From Ailanthus altissimus (taxonomy: Eukaryota; Streptophyta; Magnoliopsida; Sapindales; Simaroubaceae), in assembly GCA_946807835.1 (NCBI GenBank), contig OX327696.1:9932501-9996500 (forward strand): a stretch of 64,000 nucleotides of DNA, in the 5' to 3' direction. The notes beneath the pieces are model-generated. The model worked only from the letters and a program-made list of their open reading frames with translations, made no database searches and was not told where the DNA came from. The translations under genes were made by a program, and so were the position numbers. Positions 24,333 through 36,515 of the stretch are shown in pieces. Within the stretch, counting starts at the first letter, position 1. Every line of letters starts with the position of its first letter.

Positions 24333-24877
24333 ATGACTCTGGTAAAAGAAAACACAAGAAATTTATGTGGTTTGGTAATTATTTACTTCCACAGCGGATC
24401 AAGATATAATATATTTATTAATGAATCACAAGGTACTTACAAAATATGCCCTTAATAAGAATATAAAAACTCACAAACAACTCTTAACAATTTCTCACTA
24501 AATTATCTCTCTTATAATTTATGAATTTTCTTTTCTATATAGTTGTGTTGTGATGATTGATTTCAATTACAAGGAGTTACAAGAGTTTATAAAGTGTTAA
24601 AATTAATCTTAGAAACTCTAAACCTAGTTAGAATAAGAGTCCTTACGTGTAGGAGTCTAAATCACACTTAAAAAAGTCAATTGAACTAAAACAGGAAATA
24701 CCCATAAGTAGTACCCTTATAAATAGTATCTGTTGCATGAATAGTTCTTGCTTCTGGCTTTTTTATTTTTCTCATTTCTAGCACGACCTTTATGTACTAA
24801 ATTTCTTGTTGACTCTTCATTGATTTCCAACTCAAAATTAAAACTCATCTTTAATTTTGAATCACCAATTTTTGACA
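24333..24877 (-). repeat. 5' LTR and primer binding site of Copia element 1
   Basis: On the minus strand the LTR begins TGTCAAAAATTGGTGATTC at 24877 and ends about 24347, followed by TACCAGAGTCATTAAAGG. The latter is a mutated form of the Copia PBS TGGTATCAGAGCCATTAAAGG, which pairs with initiator tRNA-Met. The LTR aligns with 15339-15890, but with many substitutions, so the element is old. Confidence 0.7.
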
Positions 24878-27800
24878 ATTTTTTCCATGAAAAGATGGTA
24901 TTATGCTAATAATAATTTTAGGGGTAACTACTTAAAGGTTATTGCGAATGTATTAGAAACAAAGCTATCTGGATGTGCGTAAGGACTAAGCCATATATTG
25001 ACTCTCGCATAAAGACATTGAAAACAAACTTTTGAATAGTGCATACATGAAATGTTAACTGAACCAAATTGTAGCAGTTTTAATTGGGATTTAAAAGGAA
25101 ATGTGTAATTGCAGAAAAATTGGTTTGAGATGCATATTTGGTTGTATTTGCTGGATGATTATTTGTATATTTTTTTAATCAAAATATTAGATTATAATTT
25201 ATTATTAAATTGTAATTTATTGTTAATGTTAATGCATATTTTACCATGTTAAAGACTTGTCTTTAATAATAAAATTGCGCATTCACCTATCAACATAATT
25301 TTTTGGGTTGAGTGGTAAATTAATATGGTCTCAGAGCTAACGTCTTGAGTTTTTTTTTTTTGAAAGAATGTCTTGAGTTTGAACTCTTATTTCTTTGTTT
25401 TTAGTTTTTATACTCAACAAACGAGATGGATGATTCACTTAGTTCAGACTGATGAACATATTAAAATGTTAAGAGATTTATCCACCATTTAACATTTAGA
25501 ATGTCACTAATTTTAGTATTTTTGTATTTTTAAACTTGAAATAAAATATTATCCTTAAATTGTGATTAATGAATGCTATTTGCACAGGTTTAGACAAATT
25601 GACATAACTCTTAATGTAGAAATCAAAATAAAAAAATTCTTGATCCTAGAGCTAGATAACTCAATATTACATATACATGAAGAATATTTAAAAAGCTAAA
25701 TCCAACATTTAATGGGCCAAAATTGAGATACAAAAGAGCTAGATTACAACTTCTACTCAGCTTGATTCATCTTTCGTATTTGGACGATATTTTATAAAAT
25801 ACATATCCAATCAGTATAATTCTTGAAGATGAGAAATTTTGAGTCAATTATCTACAACTCTTTTGTTGACACTAAAGTCTAACGCAGTTGTTATCATAGT
25901 TCAAATCAGGTTGTAATTTGATAAAAGAGTTGTTCGCTGAAATCTAACGTTGTTTTGATATTTTGATCATATCTTATAGGATAATAATCTAAATTGTATA
26001 AATTTGATGGCTACGGAAAGAAGCGATAAAGATTACAATGTTCTTGTTTAGCATAAAGGCTATATCTATCTTAATCATTGTTAAAATGGTGCTGCAATTA
26101 GGTAAAGGTGTTGGTGGCTGAAAATGGTGATGATAGAAGTCACACTAAACATGTTTTCATTAATTGCCTATATAAGGACACCCTTAGGAGGCTAATGGAA
26201 GTTTTTCATGTCTTAAAATTCTCTCAAATACTTTTATTTAATATTCATAAGAATGAATTGTAAGCTAGACTAAAGTTCTTGGCAAGGCTAGAGATGAACT
26301 TCCATGTGTAATAAATCTACTTCTAGACTTTGATTTTTTTGTTAAGAGCTACAATGTTGTAAGTTTGTTATGTCTAAACTCTTATCTATTACTTTACTAT
26401 AATCCAGAGGTTATAATTTCATGTTTAATATATTTTTAGTCATGCTTTCTTTATGTGATTCTTGTCGAATTATAATTATTACTAGTTACAGTATTTTACA
26501 AATTAATCTTTTACTACAATATTGTCAAAATGATATACTGTCGATCTTAGATAACTTGTATAGATGAACATGGTTTGTGATAATGTTTACAAAGAGTTTA
26601 GTCATGTCAAATACATTTCTTATTAAATATGCTATATCATACATATCTTCCGATTGACTGGGATGTAAAACTTTCAATTGGGTTATAAACATTGAATTAA
26701 TATGTAGAATAGATTTATGAAACATATTAGTGATTCTCAATGTCTTACTCACATCATTATAATTTTCTTCCTTTATTCACATTTAATTTTATATTCTCTA
26801 TATCAATCTCACATTAAATCTTCTCATTCATTATTGTTTTAATATTTTTATTTCGCTAACCTATTTTTTTAAAAGCTTCCTCGTAGGATCGAGACCTCAA
26901 TTTATATTGCGATAATCACATTATATTTTGAGTGTAAACACAAACCTACTTGGATCCATCTTTCACAGAATTTAGTCAATTTAGACCTACTCGAATTCAT
27001 CTTTCACGTAAAGGGAACGATAAAAGACTTGTCTTTAATTATCATATATTAATTATTTACAGAGTAATAGAGAGGAAATAAATTCTAAGCATAAATCATT
27101 GTCATATTATGAGAATTTATGTACAATTTATGGAAAAGAGGTATAGACTCTTATAGATTTTGTTAAGAAAATTGAGCGAATGGCAGAAGTAGAGACTCCT
27201 ATAGATGTTGTTAAGCAAATTAAGAGAACGGAAGGGAACAATGACATTAAAATGGAGAATTTTAATGTTAAAGATGTGATGAGGGATGATTTGGCAAAAG
27301 TATGTCTATCTCACATGCTTTACATATGCATCCGATAAGTTCAAATAGCTCATCAAGGAAAAAGAGTAAAAAATTGTAAATTTTGGAGAGTTTGCAGAGG
27401 AATTGAAAGAGGTAGCAACTCTTATTATCGAGGAAATGAAAGACACTCTTAGTCACCTAAGTTGAGCTATTGGACAAGAAATCAATGAAAAATAATAAGT
27501 GAAGAGTTAGAGAAAAATCAATGGTCTCACATTTATGGAAAGACTTATAGCCACTACTCTTATCACTCGTGATAATTCTAAGCTTAATACTTTTCATGAT
27601 CTTCACAACAATGAGAAGGAATTGAAGCATGGGTTAGACTTCTTCTCAATAGTAGTATATTGGCTAATGATATAATTAGTAAATTTAAACTTAAATTATG
27701 GTCAATGTAGACTTGTTGTATTTCTATAAATTATTTTCATTTTTATTTGCATCTTTATTAATTTTAAGGTTTATGTAGAGACTTGATTCACTACTAAAAA

Positions 27801-28889
27801 AAAAAGTAGATTTATTTTTTTTATATGCTTTCATCTTTGTTATATATGATTTATTTTATATTATATCTTATAATAGAAATATACCTACATAAATTTAATA
27901 TACGGTATCTATTTTTTAACAATAATATAAAAATATAAAACTTTAATAGTTAAAAAGTGCATAAATGATAAAATAAAAGATATATTAATTTAAATTTTAT
28001 TTTTTAATTAAAATATGAAAGAGAGGGTAATGTTGTCCAAGCAAAATGTAATCAATCTTTTTTTCCCTTTACAATTTCTTGCATCAACCAAATAAAGATT
28101 CCTTCCACCATTTCTTTCCTTTCACTTTTCCTTTCCTTTCTCCTTTGCTTTCTTCACTAAACACCACCTACAGTTATTACTTTTGTAGCAAAAATTTAAA
28201 AAGGAGATGTTGTAGGATTAAAGATTGAATAACTTATGTATTGGGTTATATTGTCTGTGTGTAAGCCACTCAAATTCTACATGAATAGATTTAAATTTGA
28301 TGATGATAAATGCATTTGCTTGTCAAGGAATGCCACAAAGTGCTCTTAGACATCTTGAAGGAAAAATGAATTATTACATAAATAATATTTCTCTTTATAT
28401 AGACATAAGTAACAGTTCTTTTTAAGTATAACTAGCCTTCGTATGTTTTGCTTTCCATAGAAATCTCTGATGAAAGTACTCTTACCATGACCTCTAAACT
28501 TACTTAGATTATTAAGAATAAGGAAGCCCATTTTATTGAAATCGTAGGACTCATTGTGGCCATTGGCATTGAATAAATAATTCATGCCATAAGCTGCTTT
28601 AAGCCATAAAGAGTTATCACTATATTGCAGCTAACTTCTTTAGTATTTACAAGAAGATTGCAGTCCACACCTATACTGCAACCCTATTCAATTTCTGATA
28701 ACAAGTTTGGGTAATTAACTTTTGGCTTTGGCACATAATATTTCTTACTTGGTGTTATAGTATGTATTTATAGTTGACAAACTTGAGCAAGAGCTAAGTT
28801 GTGAAGATGAAAAAGAAGCTACCAAGAGTTAATTATGTTTCTAGTGTTTGAAAACATGGTAAGAAAGGTAAACAAATGATGTCTCTTTA
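24878..28889. other. Intergenic tract between two retrotransposons
   Basis: No gene is supported. About 25305-25400 has tRNA-like text (ggttgagtggtaaat, gagtttgaactc) and could be a SINE relic. Within it a T-rich insert is flanked by aacgtcttgagt / aatgtcttgagt. A weak coding-like stretch at about 27150-27300 reads KKIERMAEVETPIDVVKQIK and then breaks. Minus-strand frames at 26525-26752, 27268-27456 and 28346-28585 have no recognisable family. The rest is AT-rich. Confidence 0.4.
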
Positions 28890-29870
28890 ATGGCAAGAAG
28901 GGTAAACCAGGATTCATTCATAGATGCTATTAAACTCGCTTCGAAATCAGAGAAGTTCAACATCCCTAGTTTTCATCTCTTTGATGGAACTAGTGATTTA
29001 GAAGAATGCATCTTCCACTTCAAGTCTAGGATGATCATGCACACTTATGATGAAGCCCTAAAGTGTATGGTGTTCCCCTCAAGCTTGAAAGAACTAGCTC
29101 AAATCTGGTTCTACAGCTTGTCGCATAATTCCATCTCCTTGTTCAAGAAATTAACCGAACAATTTATCAAGTAGTACCTGTGGAATCAAAAAGGCAAAAA
29201 GACTGCATCAAACTTATTTTCAATGAGGCAGAGCAATGCCGAGTCAATCCAGAGCTTACTCCCAATACTTTAACAAAGAATTAAATGAAATAAGAGGCTA
29301 CGACTCAGAGATAGTAGGATAAGCCTACAAGAAAGCCATCAAACCTTTCACTCCATACCACAAGTACCTAATTCAGAAGAATTTTACCTCTTTCAAAGTA
29401 ATCAATTAGAAATCTATACAGTGGATTAAGGAGGACGAAATCAAGATCTCTTCAAAGGAGACTTCGATCATTACCATTAAGAAGACTGATAATCCATTTC
29501 CAAAACTAAAACAGAAAGTAAGACAACAGTAGAGGAAACGTCTTGGATCATCGGGAGACAGAGGAACCAATAAAAAGCCTTATCAGCCAATGGAAACTCT
29601 GATCTCTATAAACACTCATGCAGAGCAAATATAAGTAAATATAAAGGGCACTGGGATATTTTGACCCCAGTGTTGGTATATAGCCCCTTGGAGAAAAGGG
29701 ACCAATCCAAACATTACCTATTCTACAATGAAATCGGTCATATCACCCAAAATTGCAGAGCCTTAAGGTTCCAAGTTCACCAACTGATGAGTGAAGAAAA
29801 ATTACAAGAATACAGAGTGGATATTACTAAAACTTCAGAACCAGAAAATGTTCACTCAAAATAGAGTGAA
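28890..29870 (+). pseudogene. Tat-lineage Ty3-gypsy gag (dead)
   Basis: The frame at 28890-29174 reads KFNIPSFHLFDGTSDLEECI, then HFKSRM and LKELAQIWFYSLSHNSI. It matches Tat-type gag ('...K.P.F..YDGT.DP.DHI..F...M', '..LKG.A..WF..LP..SI'). Readable text continues over stops (KKTASNLFSMRQ). At 29661-29864 comes LFYNEIGHITQNCRALRFQV, the usual 'C.FH...GHTTE.C..LK..I' region with the zinc-knuckle cysteines partly lost. Frameshifts and stops make it non-functional. The upstream LTR and PBS were not found. Confidence 0.8.
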
Positions 29871-30269
29871 GGATAGCTATACATCAATCCTTAACTCCAT
29901 TTATGGTTCCCTACCTGATTGGGATAACACCCTTAGGGTCGCATAACTGTTGGAGGAAAAGATAGATAAGACTTATATCCTAGTGCTTAAGGGCCCCATA
30001 AGAAAGGATCCATAGAAGCAATAGTATCCAGGCAGCTGATTAAGTAAATCTTCCAAGTCATGCATAGGAGACCATAAAAAAGGGTAAAAACTGAAGGGGA
30101 ATGGAGGCTACTATTAAAGAAGGCCGCGAAAATCAAGCGTTATGAGATCATTGAGATCTCCTCTACAAAGCTAGTAATTAAGAACTCGAAAAGATTAGAT
30201 CCTCATGGGAAGATTTATCAGAACCATTAATACATTACTTAGATCCCCTCGTGGTCAACCTAAACATCA

Positions 30270-30971
30270 ATTGGACCCTCGTAAAAAAATTCCTAGTGGA
30301 TGAGGGAAGTAGTGCAAATGTTTTATACTAAAAAGCCTTCCAAGCACTCAAGCTGGATACTTAAAGTTTGAGACAATGCATCATTGAATTAATAGCCTTT
30401 GGAGGATTGAAGGTCTAAGTAAAAAGAGTTATAACCCTACCGTTTATCGTAGCTGGAAAGAAGCTAGAAATAAATTACTTAGTGGTCCAAATTCCCACCG
30501 CCTATAACGCTATAGCTAAACATTTATGAATTTACACCAAATCATCCAGTATGTCTTAGCATTAGAGAAGAAGGCAATGGATTTCAAGGGTGAATAGCTG
30601 CAGGCTAAGCAGTGTTATGCCAATTCTCTAAAAGCTGTCACCTGTAATAAAAAGTAGATTGAAACAAGTATCTTTCCTCTTAAGGAAGAAACTGATTCGA
30701 AATAACAATCAGGGTATCAATGGCCAAAAAGGATTCAACTTAAAAAAGAATATATGTCGTCAAGCACGAAAGAATAGAAGAAGTGATCTTTGACCCTTTA
30801 GCCCCCGATTGAAAGTTTCTCCTTAAAATATCCCTAGTCGAGGAAGAACATCAACAACTAATAGAGCTCTTAACCAGAAACGGAGACATCTTTGCTTGGA
30901 GCCACAAAGAAATGATCGACATTGACTCAGAGGTTACATGCCATAGATTGAATATCCAAAAAGGATATAAG
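30270..30971 (+). pseudogene. Tat pol: protease and start of reverse transcriptase (dead)
   Basis: At about 30290-30350 a frame reads FLVDEGSSANVLY and then a stop, resembling the retropepsin active-site block 'VD.GSSANILY' of Tat elements. At about 30800-30960 a frame reads LLTRNGDIFAWSHKEMIDID, then HRLNIQKGYK. This fits the 'L...D.FAW...DM.GID......HRL.' block upstream of RT. The sequence is cut at 30971 by LTR copy C and resumes at 33339 (33334 if the target duplicate is counted). Confidence 0.75.
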
Positions 30972-33338
30972 TGTTGGAGATAGTGCTTACGTACCATTCT
31001 AATATTGTATGAATATTAATTGTTTAATATTTATATAATAAATATTTTAAATAAAATCATTAATATTATAATAATGTGGTACAATACTTGTAATGTTTCA
31101 GACATTGTATGATCTAAAAGAGTTCAAATCTGTTCTAAAGGAGTTTATATCAGTGCTAAGATTTAGTAGAGCTGAGAGTTATAAATGTTAAGAGTTAGCA
31201 CTACTAAGAGTTAACAAGTTATAAGAGTCAACCATATCTAAGGAGTTAGAGCTTTGTCTGAAATGGGGATAAAGACCTGAGGGTATACTAGTAATGACAT
31301 ATTTGCAAAGAGTTGAATAGGTACTAAAAAATGTCATTATATAAGTATGTTCTCAAACATTGTGTTATTGATCTATTTTCATTGATACAGGTTTGTCGGT
31401 GAATCCCTTTTATATAGATCAATGTATGTTTATATCTATAAGACAGATGGTTGTTCTTGGCTGACCATGAGATTAAAGCTTGTATAGATATGCGGGTATT
31501 CAGTCAGGACTGGATACTAAATAGACTCACGAGGACCTCAATAAACATCATATAAAGCCATCGATGGTCCTCTTGAGTTAAACAGTATTCATGATCCTTT
31601 GACCTGAGTGCTACGGTGGGCTTGTGGGTGATTCACCATACTTTGGTTCTACGAATGTCAAATATCTTTCATGGTCTGACCACTACGTGTCGCTGGGTAT
31701 GGTCTGATGCTGATGAAGTCCGGTGTGCGCAGATATGAAATCCGTCAGGTTATATAGGTAGGTTGTATATCCTGATACTCTAAGAATTGTATTTGAGGAA
31801 GTTTTTTCACCAAAAGTAGAAACCCTAGAAAAGAGTTTTTCGTAGGGTTAAACAATATCGTAAAAGTGTTTGCAAATATAATTTTATAAAATATAAATCT
31901 GTAGATAAGTTCACGGTTGAGCATATAGAGATTTGACGGTTATAATCAACATTTCAGTTCTTTTAGGACTTAGGCGAAAGTTTATACATATGCATTCTAA
32001 CTTTAGCTTGTACGATCTAACGCGCTAATTTGTAATATCTATGATGTGTGCTTGAGGCATCGATCATGGACTCATGGAATAGTTCTATTTGACAAATGGG
32101 GCGTGGACCTAGGGAGTCACGTAATATGAAGTGTACTCGTTATGCATTGGGGCAGTGTACCGGATTGAATTGTTCAATCTAATAAATTCCAGCAATACCG
32201 AATATTTATTTTAGGAACTCTCAGGTTGCATGCGTGTTAATACCTTTAAGTACAATAATTAGTTAATAATTATTATTGAGCAATTAAATGGTGACACATA
32301 ACGCATAATATGCCTTCGGTTAAGTTTATTCAAGTGTGTGGTTAGGTGGGGCTTACTTTAGGTTAACTTGGTAACTAAGTAAGGGCATAAAGATAGTTTT
32401 ACTTAATTGATTTTTTAATTATTAAATAATAAAAATACTTATTTATTTAATTTAACTATAGTTAATTGTTAACCAAGTAGTTAAGTTAAAGAGATATTAG
32501 CTTTACTTAATGATTAAGTAAAAATTAAGCTAACTTAGGTTAAGTTAGTTAACTAGGGTTAGATTAGTTAGATATTTAAGTTAGCTAACTAGAATTAAGA
32601 GTTAATTTTAATTAAGTTAATATCTAATTTAAAGTTAAATTAAGTGAAATTAAATGCAAAAGTTATTGAAATTAATTCATTTGTATATATAAAGTGAAAT
32701 GAAACAAAATTTAGTAGTTGAAGCAAAATGGGTGGCTAGCCATACCTTAAAAGAAATGAAAAGTTCATTTTTCCAAAGGTTAAAAAAAGTGCTTTAAGGG
32801 TTAGAAAATGTGATTTAAGGAAGAAACAAAGAAAAGTGTTTTTCATTTTATTTTAATAGTTGAAACATTGTTCATCTTCTTCACATTCACCATGACCAGC
32901 CATTATAGTTTTGGAGTTTGATTATTTTGTTATTTAAGAGTTGGATAACAAAGTAACTCAATTGCTTTGAAATAGTTTAAGTGTTAAACTATAGATTAAG
33001 AATTAATTTGAATGTTTTAAGTGTTAAGTCACTGCTAGAAATAAAGTTGCTATTCTCGACAATCAATTCCATCATCATTGGTTGCTATAATTGTCAACGG
33101 GTCCATTTCAGGTGGAACTCCAGTTTAAATCGTTCCAAAGACTTGTGAGGTGAATTCTCAATCTATTTAATTTCTTCATTATTTTAATGAGATAAATTTA
33201 TTGTGTTCATTGTTTTAGAAAATTAGATTTTTAGCTCCCATTGCATATATATTGTATGAGATGCATGTATATGAATTAATAAACAATGGACACATGCACA
33301 TACATACACCCCAATATGGTTTTAAACCACACCCAACA
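30972..33338 (+). mobile_element. Angela-like Copia solo LTR, copy C (full length)
   Basis: Runs TGTTGGAGATAGTGC to CACACCCAACA, 2367 bp, with terminal inverted TGTTGG/CCAACA. Flanks are ataag (30967-30971) and ataaa (33339-33343), a 5-bp target duplication with one G/A change. The Tat RT reading continues across it, which confirms the insertion. There is no internal region. TGTTGG ends, length above 2 kb and a 'ttccgctgcatat'-like tail in the family are typical of Angela-type Copia LTRs. This is the best-preserved copy for defining the family. Confidence 0.88.
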
Positions 33339-33844
33339 ATAAATCGGTTAGACAAAGACAGAAGTGCTTCGTGCTAGAGAGGAACCAGATAATCAATGAT
33401 GAAGTAGACCGATTACTCGACATAAGGTTTATCAGGGAAGTAAAATATCCTGAATGGCTTTTCAACGTAGACTACACGAACCTGAATAGAGCTAGCCAAA
33501 AGACTCTTTCCTTTCGATGAAAATTGATCAAATGGTTGATGTCACCACTGGGTATGAACAATTATCATTCTTGTACACTTATAATGGCTACAACCTAAGA
33601 TAAAGATAAAACTAGCTTTATCACAGAGCGTGTGACCTACGACTATAGAGTAATGTCCTTCGGCCTAAAAGACACAGGTGCTATCTTCCAAAGACTCGTG
33701 CACAAATTCTTTGGGAACCTGATAGGGTGAACTATAGAAGCTTACATTGATGACACTGTAGTGAAAAGTCGAAGAGTAGAGGATCACATTGCAAACTTAC
33801 AGGAAGTCTTCGATGTATTGCGAAAATACATGGCAAGGTTGAAG
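33339..33844 (+). pseudogene. Tat pol: reverse transcriptase fragment (dead)
   Basis: Reads RCFVLERNQIINDEVDRLL, then FIREVKYPEWLFNVDYTNLN, the Tat/Athila RT opening ('K.R.FAPER...I..EV.KLL...FIREV.YP.WL.NVV'). It then gives DKDKTSFITERVTYDYRVMS, FGLKDTGAIFQRLVHKFF and EAYIDDTVVKSRRVEDHI, where YIDD is the catalytic motif. It ends after RKYMARLK, where the TG-starting repeat at 33845 begins. Stops and shifts are present (for example before KLIKWL). Confidence 0.85.
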
Positions 33845-34277
33845 TGTTATGCAGAAAATATTTTGTACTAAACTTTTTCTATAATATTGAAAACTTTTTA
33901 ATAGTATTAATTGTAGAATTATTTATATTTGTTAGATTTAATTCTTTAATTTGATTCAACAATCTAAATTAATTTTATTATTATACTATAACTATAATTC
34001 TAGTGCGATAGAATAACCCTTTGTACAGATAGTTAAACGTGGTACCAAAAAGCAAATAATATTTTAGACTTAATATATAACAATGATCAAAATATATATG
34101 TAGAGGTGAGGGCATACATAAGAAAAGATATTTGATTAATATTTATATGAGGTTTTTATTTTGTTTTTGTAATATGGAAGAGAGAGAGAGTTGGCTCCCT
34201 TTTTGGCATTAGGTGGTAGCAAAAAGAAGAAAGAGATCAATTGGATAATTGATCCAAAATTTATTGTCGTGAATTAA
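33845..34277 (+). repeat. LTR-like direct repeat R1
   Basis: Begins tgttatgcagaaaatatttt directly at the point where Tat RT stops. It aligns end to end with 36028-36182 plus 40361-40650 (R2, interrupted by a CACTA element). Shared text includes ttaattctttaatttgat, gataga-ataaccct, aacaatgatcaaaatatata, gagagttggctccc and agatcaattggataa. Both copies end at gtgaattaa. The TG start suggests an LTR, but no CA end or clear PBS/PPT is seen, so its class is open. Confidence 0.7.
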
Positions 34278-34347
34278 GCTATTGATCATTGCTGATCGAC
34301 ATTAATTGACCGTTGATTGTGATGGTAGTAAATTTTTTTTTATTTTC

Positions 34348-35748
34348 TGTTTGACAAAATAAACACAATGGAAGTCAGATCGTTTTTTTTTTCATAATTA
34401 CATTTATAGGGATAGAAGATTACCTCAATTTCACGCTATAGTAAATCTTAGACTAGCTGAATCTTCTATATTATTCTCAATTTTCAAACTCAACGCTTGT
34501 GGGTACATGGATCTTTTTTTAATATTTGAAATCACAAATATCCAAATCTGAGAGAAGAGTATTAACCAAATTCTTTTTTTCACGTAAGAATACGTAAAAA
34601 GAATTTTTATAGTTATGGTTAAGATTATTATTTACTATTCCTTACTTTCCATATATATGAAAATCTCTTTTGTGTATTTAGAATTTGATTAGGATTAAAA
34701 AATTATAGTTTGATTATGATTTAAGCTAGTAGAAGGACTGCATGCAAGACCCATAAGCTTTCTAATTTCAACTTAAAAGTCCCAGTTGTATAATCTCATG
34801 ATATACTAGTTCTTCTAAGTTAACCTCAAGCTATTCTATTAAAAGCCAATGACTGTACTATAATAACCCATATTATTAAGTAAAAGCTTATTTAATTAAA
34901 ATTCTTTTTAATTAAATTAGACTGAGTCTTTACACCAATAATAACCACTTAATTGACTTTTTAATTGATTTTCATAATTAATGTCAGGCCATGAAAAAAA
35001 TGACTTGCTTCTTTAATTATTTATTTGTCCCTAAATCACAGAATGTTCTAATGATCATTTTTAATATATCTATATTTGTAAATAAATTTATAAATAAATA
35101 TTATTATTCAATAAATAACTTATTGAATAAACTATAGCCATAGATTTAAATGATCAAGTACTGTAAACAGTTTAGGTGAGCATTATTTATTAGATTTCAT
35201 CTTGCAAATATATATTCTTACGACCCATGAAATTATATATCTAAGATATTGAGGTTTTGACCGTTTTATATCGATCTCACTTTGTGATAACTCAAAAGAT
35301 ATAATGCATGAATGTAAATTTATTATTTGCTCATGATTAAGATCAATCAAGTTTACTAAAGCTTTTACAAATTAAGATCAATGGCATTTAGTTAACTTGA
35401 TCAAAATTCACAATAGCCCAATTCAATGTAATATATACACTAGTTTTTCCTACTCGAAGTCTCTACTTCGATGATCAAGATAAATCATCCGCTATAAGAA
35501 GAAAGAAAACTACAATCTTACATAATGAAATGCTCATTTTATTAATGGCTGTGAACTATTTAATTTATAAAGAATTTGTGATCTATACCCTCTATATTAG
35601 TATCATATGCCCAATACATAGATCACATACTTTATAAATATGGGTTTATCAATGTATATTTAATTATATGTATAAATAAATTTTTATTAATCAAATAAAA
35701 TGTTATTTCACATACTTAAAGGACATAAATAACATTATATGTCAAACA
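34348..35748 (-). mobile_element. Solo LTR of another Copia family, 1.4 kb
   Basis: The ends are exact inverted TGTTTGAC...GTCAAACA. On the minus strand it starts TGTTTGACATATAATG and ends CTTCCATTGTGTTTATTTTG plus TCAAACA, an Angela/BARE-like layout with a 'cttcc(g)' stretch near the 3' end. Length is 1401 bp. The flanks are ttttc and gattg, so no target duplication is evident. No coding domain is present. It lies between repeats R1 and R2. Confidence 0.6.
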
Positions 35749-36194
35749 GATTGGCGTGACCAACCATTGACCAATGTTAGCTGATTATTGATTGGTTGTA
35801 AACTGGCATTGACCGATGTTAACTAGAATTTTGATTTTTCGATCAAAATAAGTGATTTTTAATTTTTACCTTTTTGTGTGTCAACTTTAACAGATTCCGT
35901 CACCTAACAGGGGTGCAAATAAAATTTTTAAAAATATTGGGGTCTATATGTCCCTTTCCCTAAATCACGGGTCCAGATATCTTTTTTTTAAAAAAAATTA
36001 ATTAGTTATTAACAAAATTTAAATAATTGTTATGTAGAAAATGTTTTGTACAAGAATTTTTCTACAATATTGGAAAGTTTTTAATGATATTAATTGGGGA
36101 TTATTTATATTCGTTGGATTTAATTCTTTGATATTTGATCCAACAATCTAAATTAATTTTGGTATTATACTGTAATTGTAATCACTACTACAAA

Positions 36195-36515
36195 AATGGC
36201 TTTCACTAACGCTAAGTTAGCGTCAGTGAATGATTTTACTGACATTATTTTATAGTGTTAGTATTGCTTGAGTTAGAAATTTATTGACACTATATATTGT
36301 GTTAGTGAATTGCTGATACCATAGTGTCAATGAATTGCTTATACCATGATATTAGTGAATCGCTGACATTATAGTATCAGAGAATTCTTATTACCATAGT
36401 ATCAATGAATCATAAACACTATGGTATCAATAAATCTCTAAGACCATGACATTAGTGAATCATTAATACTATGATATTAGAGAGTTACTGTTACTATAGT
36501 GCCAAAAATTGAATA
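36195..36515. repeat. CACTA left subterminal repeats
   Basis: A dozen or so diverged units of roughly 20-25 bp alternate in orientation, around tagtgtcaatgaat, gatattagtgaat and ctatggtatcaat. The counterpart on the right is at about 40185-40335 (cattgacactttatt, gatactaaag). In CACTA elements such arrays bind the TNPA-type protein. Confidence 0.75.

Larger units (their letters stand above)
15339..24877 (-). mobile_element. Dead Ty1-copia retrotransposon with two nested LTRs
   Basis: In element orientation (minus) the order is 5' LTR (24877-24347), PBS, gag, GAG-pre-integrase, integrase, reverse transcriptase, RNase H, polypurine tract and 3' LTR (15890 to about 15339). This is the Copia order, with integrase before RT. 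Removing the two Angela-like LTRs inserted at about 18418-20845 and 22039-24206 leaves about 5 kb, a normal Copia length. Every coding domain carries stops and frameshifts, so it is non-functional. Motifs resemble Tork/Tnt1-type elements, but this lineage call is tentative. I could not confirm a target duplication, because the left edge is uncertain by tens of bases. Confidence 0.8.

Noticed and set aside
28346..28585. 79-codon minus-strand frame (NNLSKFRGHGKSTFIRDF...), considered as a P-loop protein
   Set aside because: GHGKST lacks a proper Walker A context and the frame is short, with no flanking exons seen.
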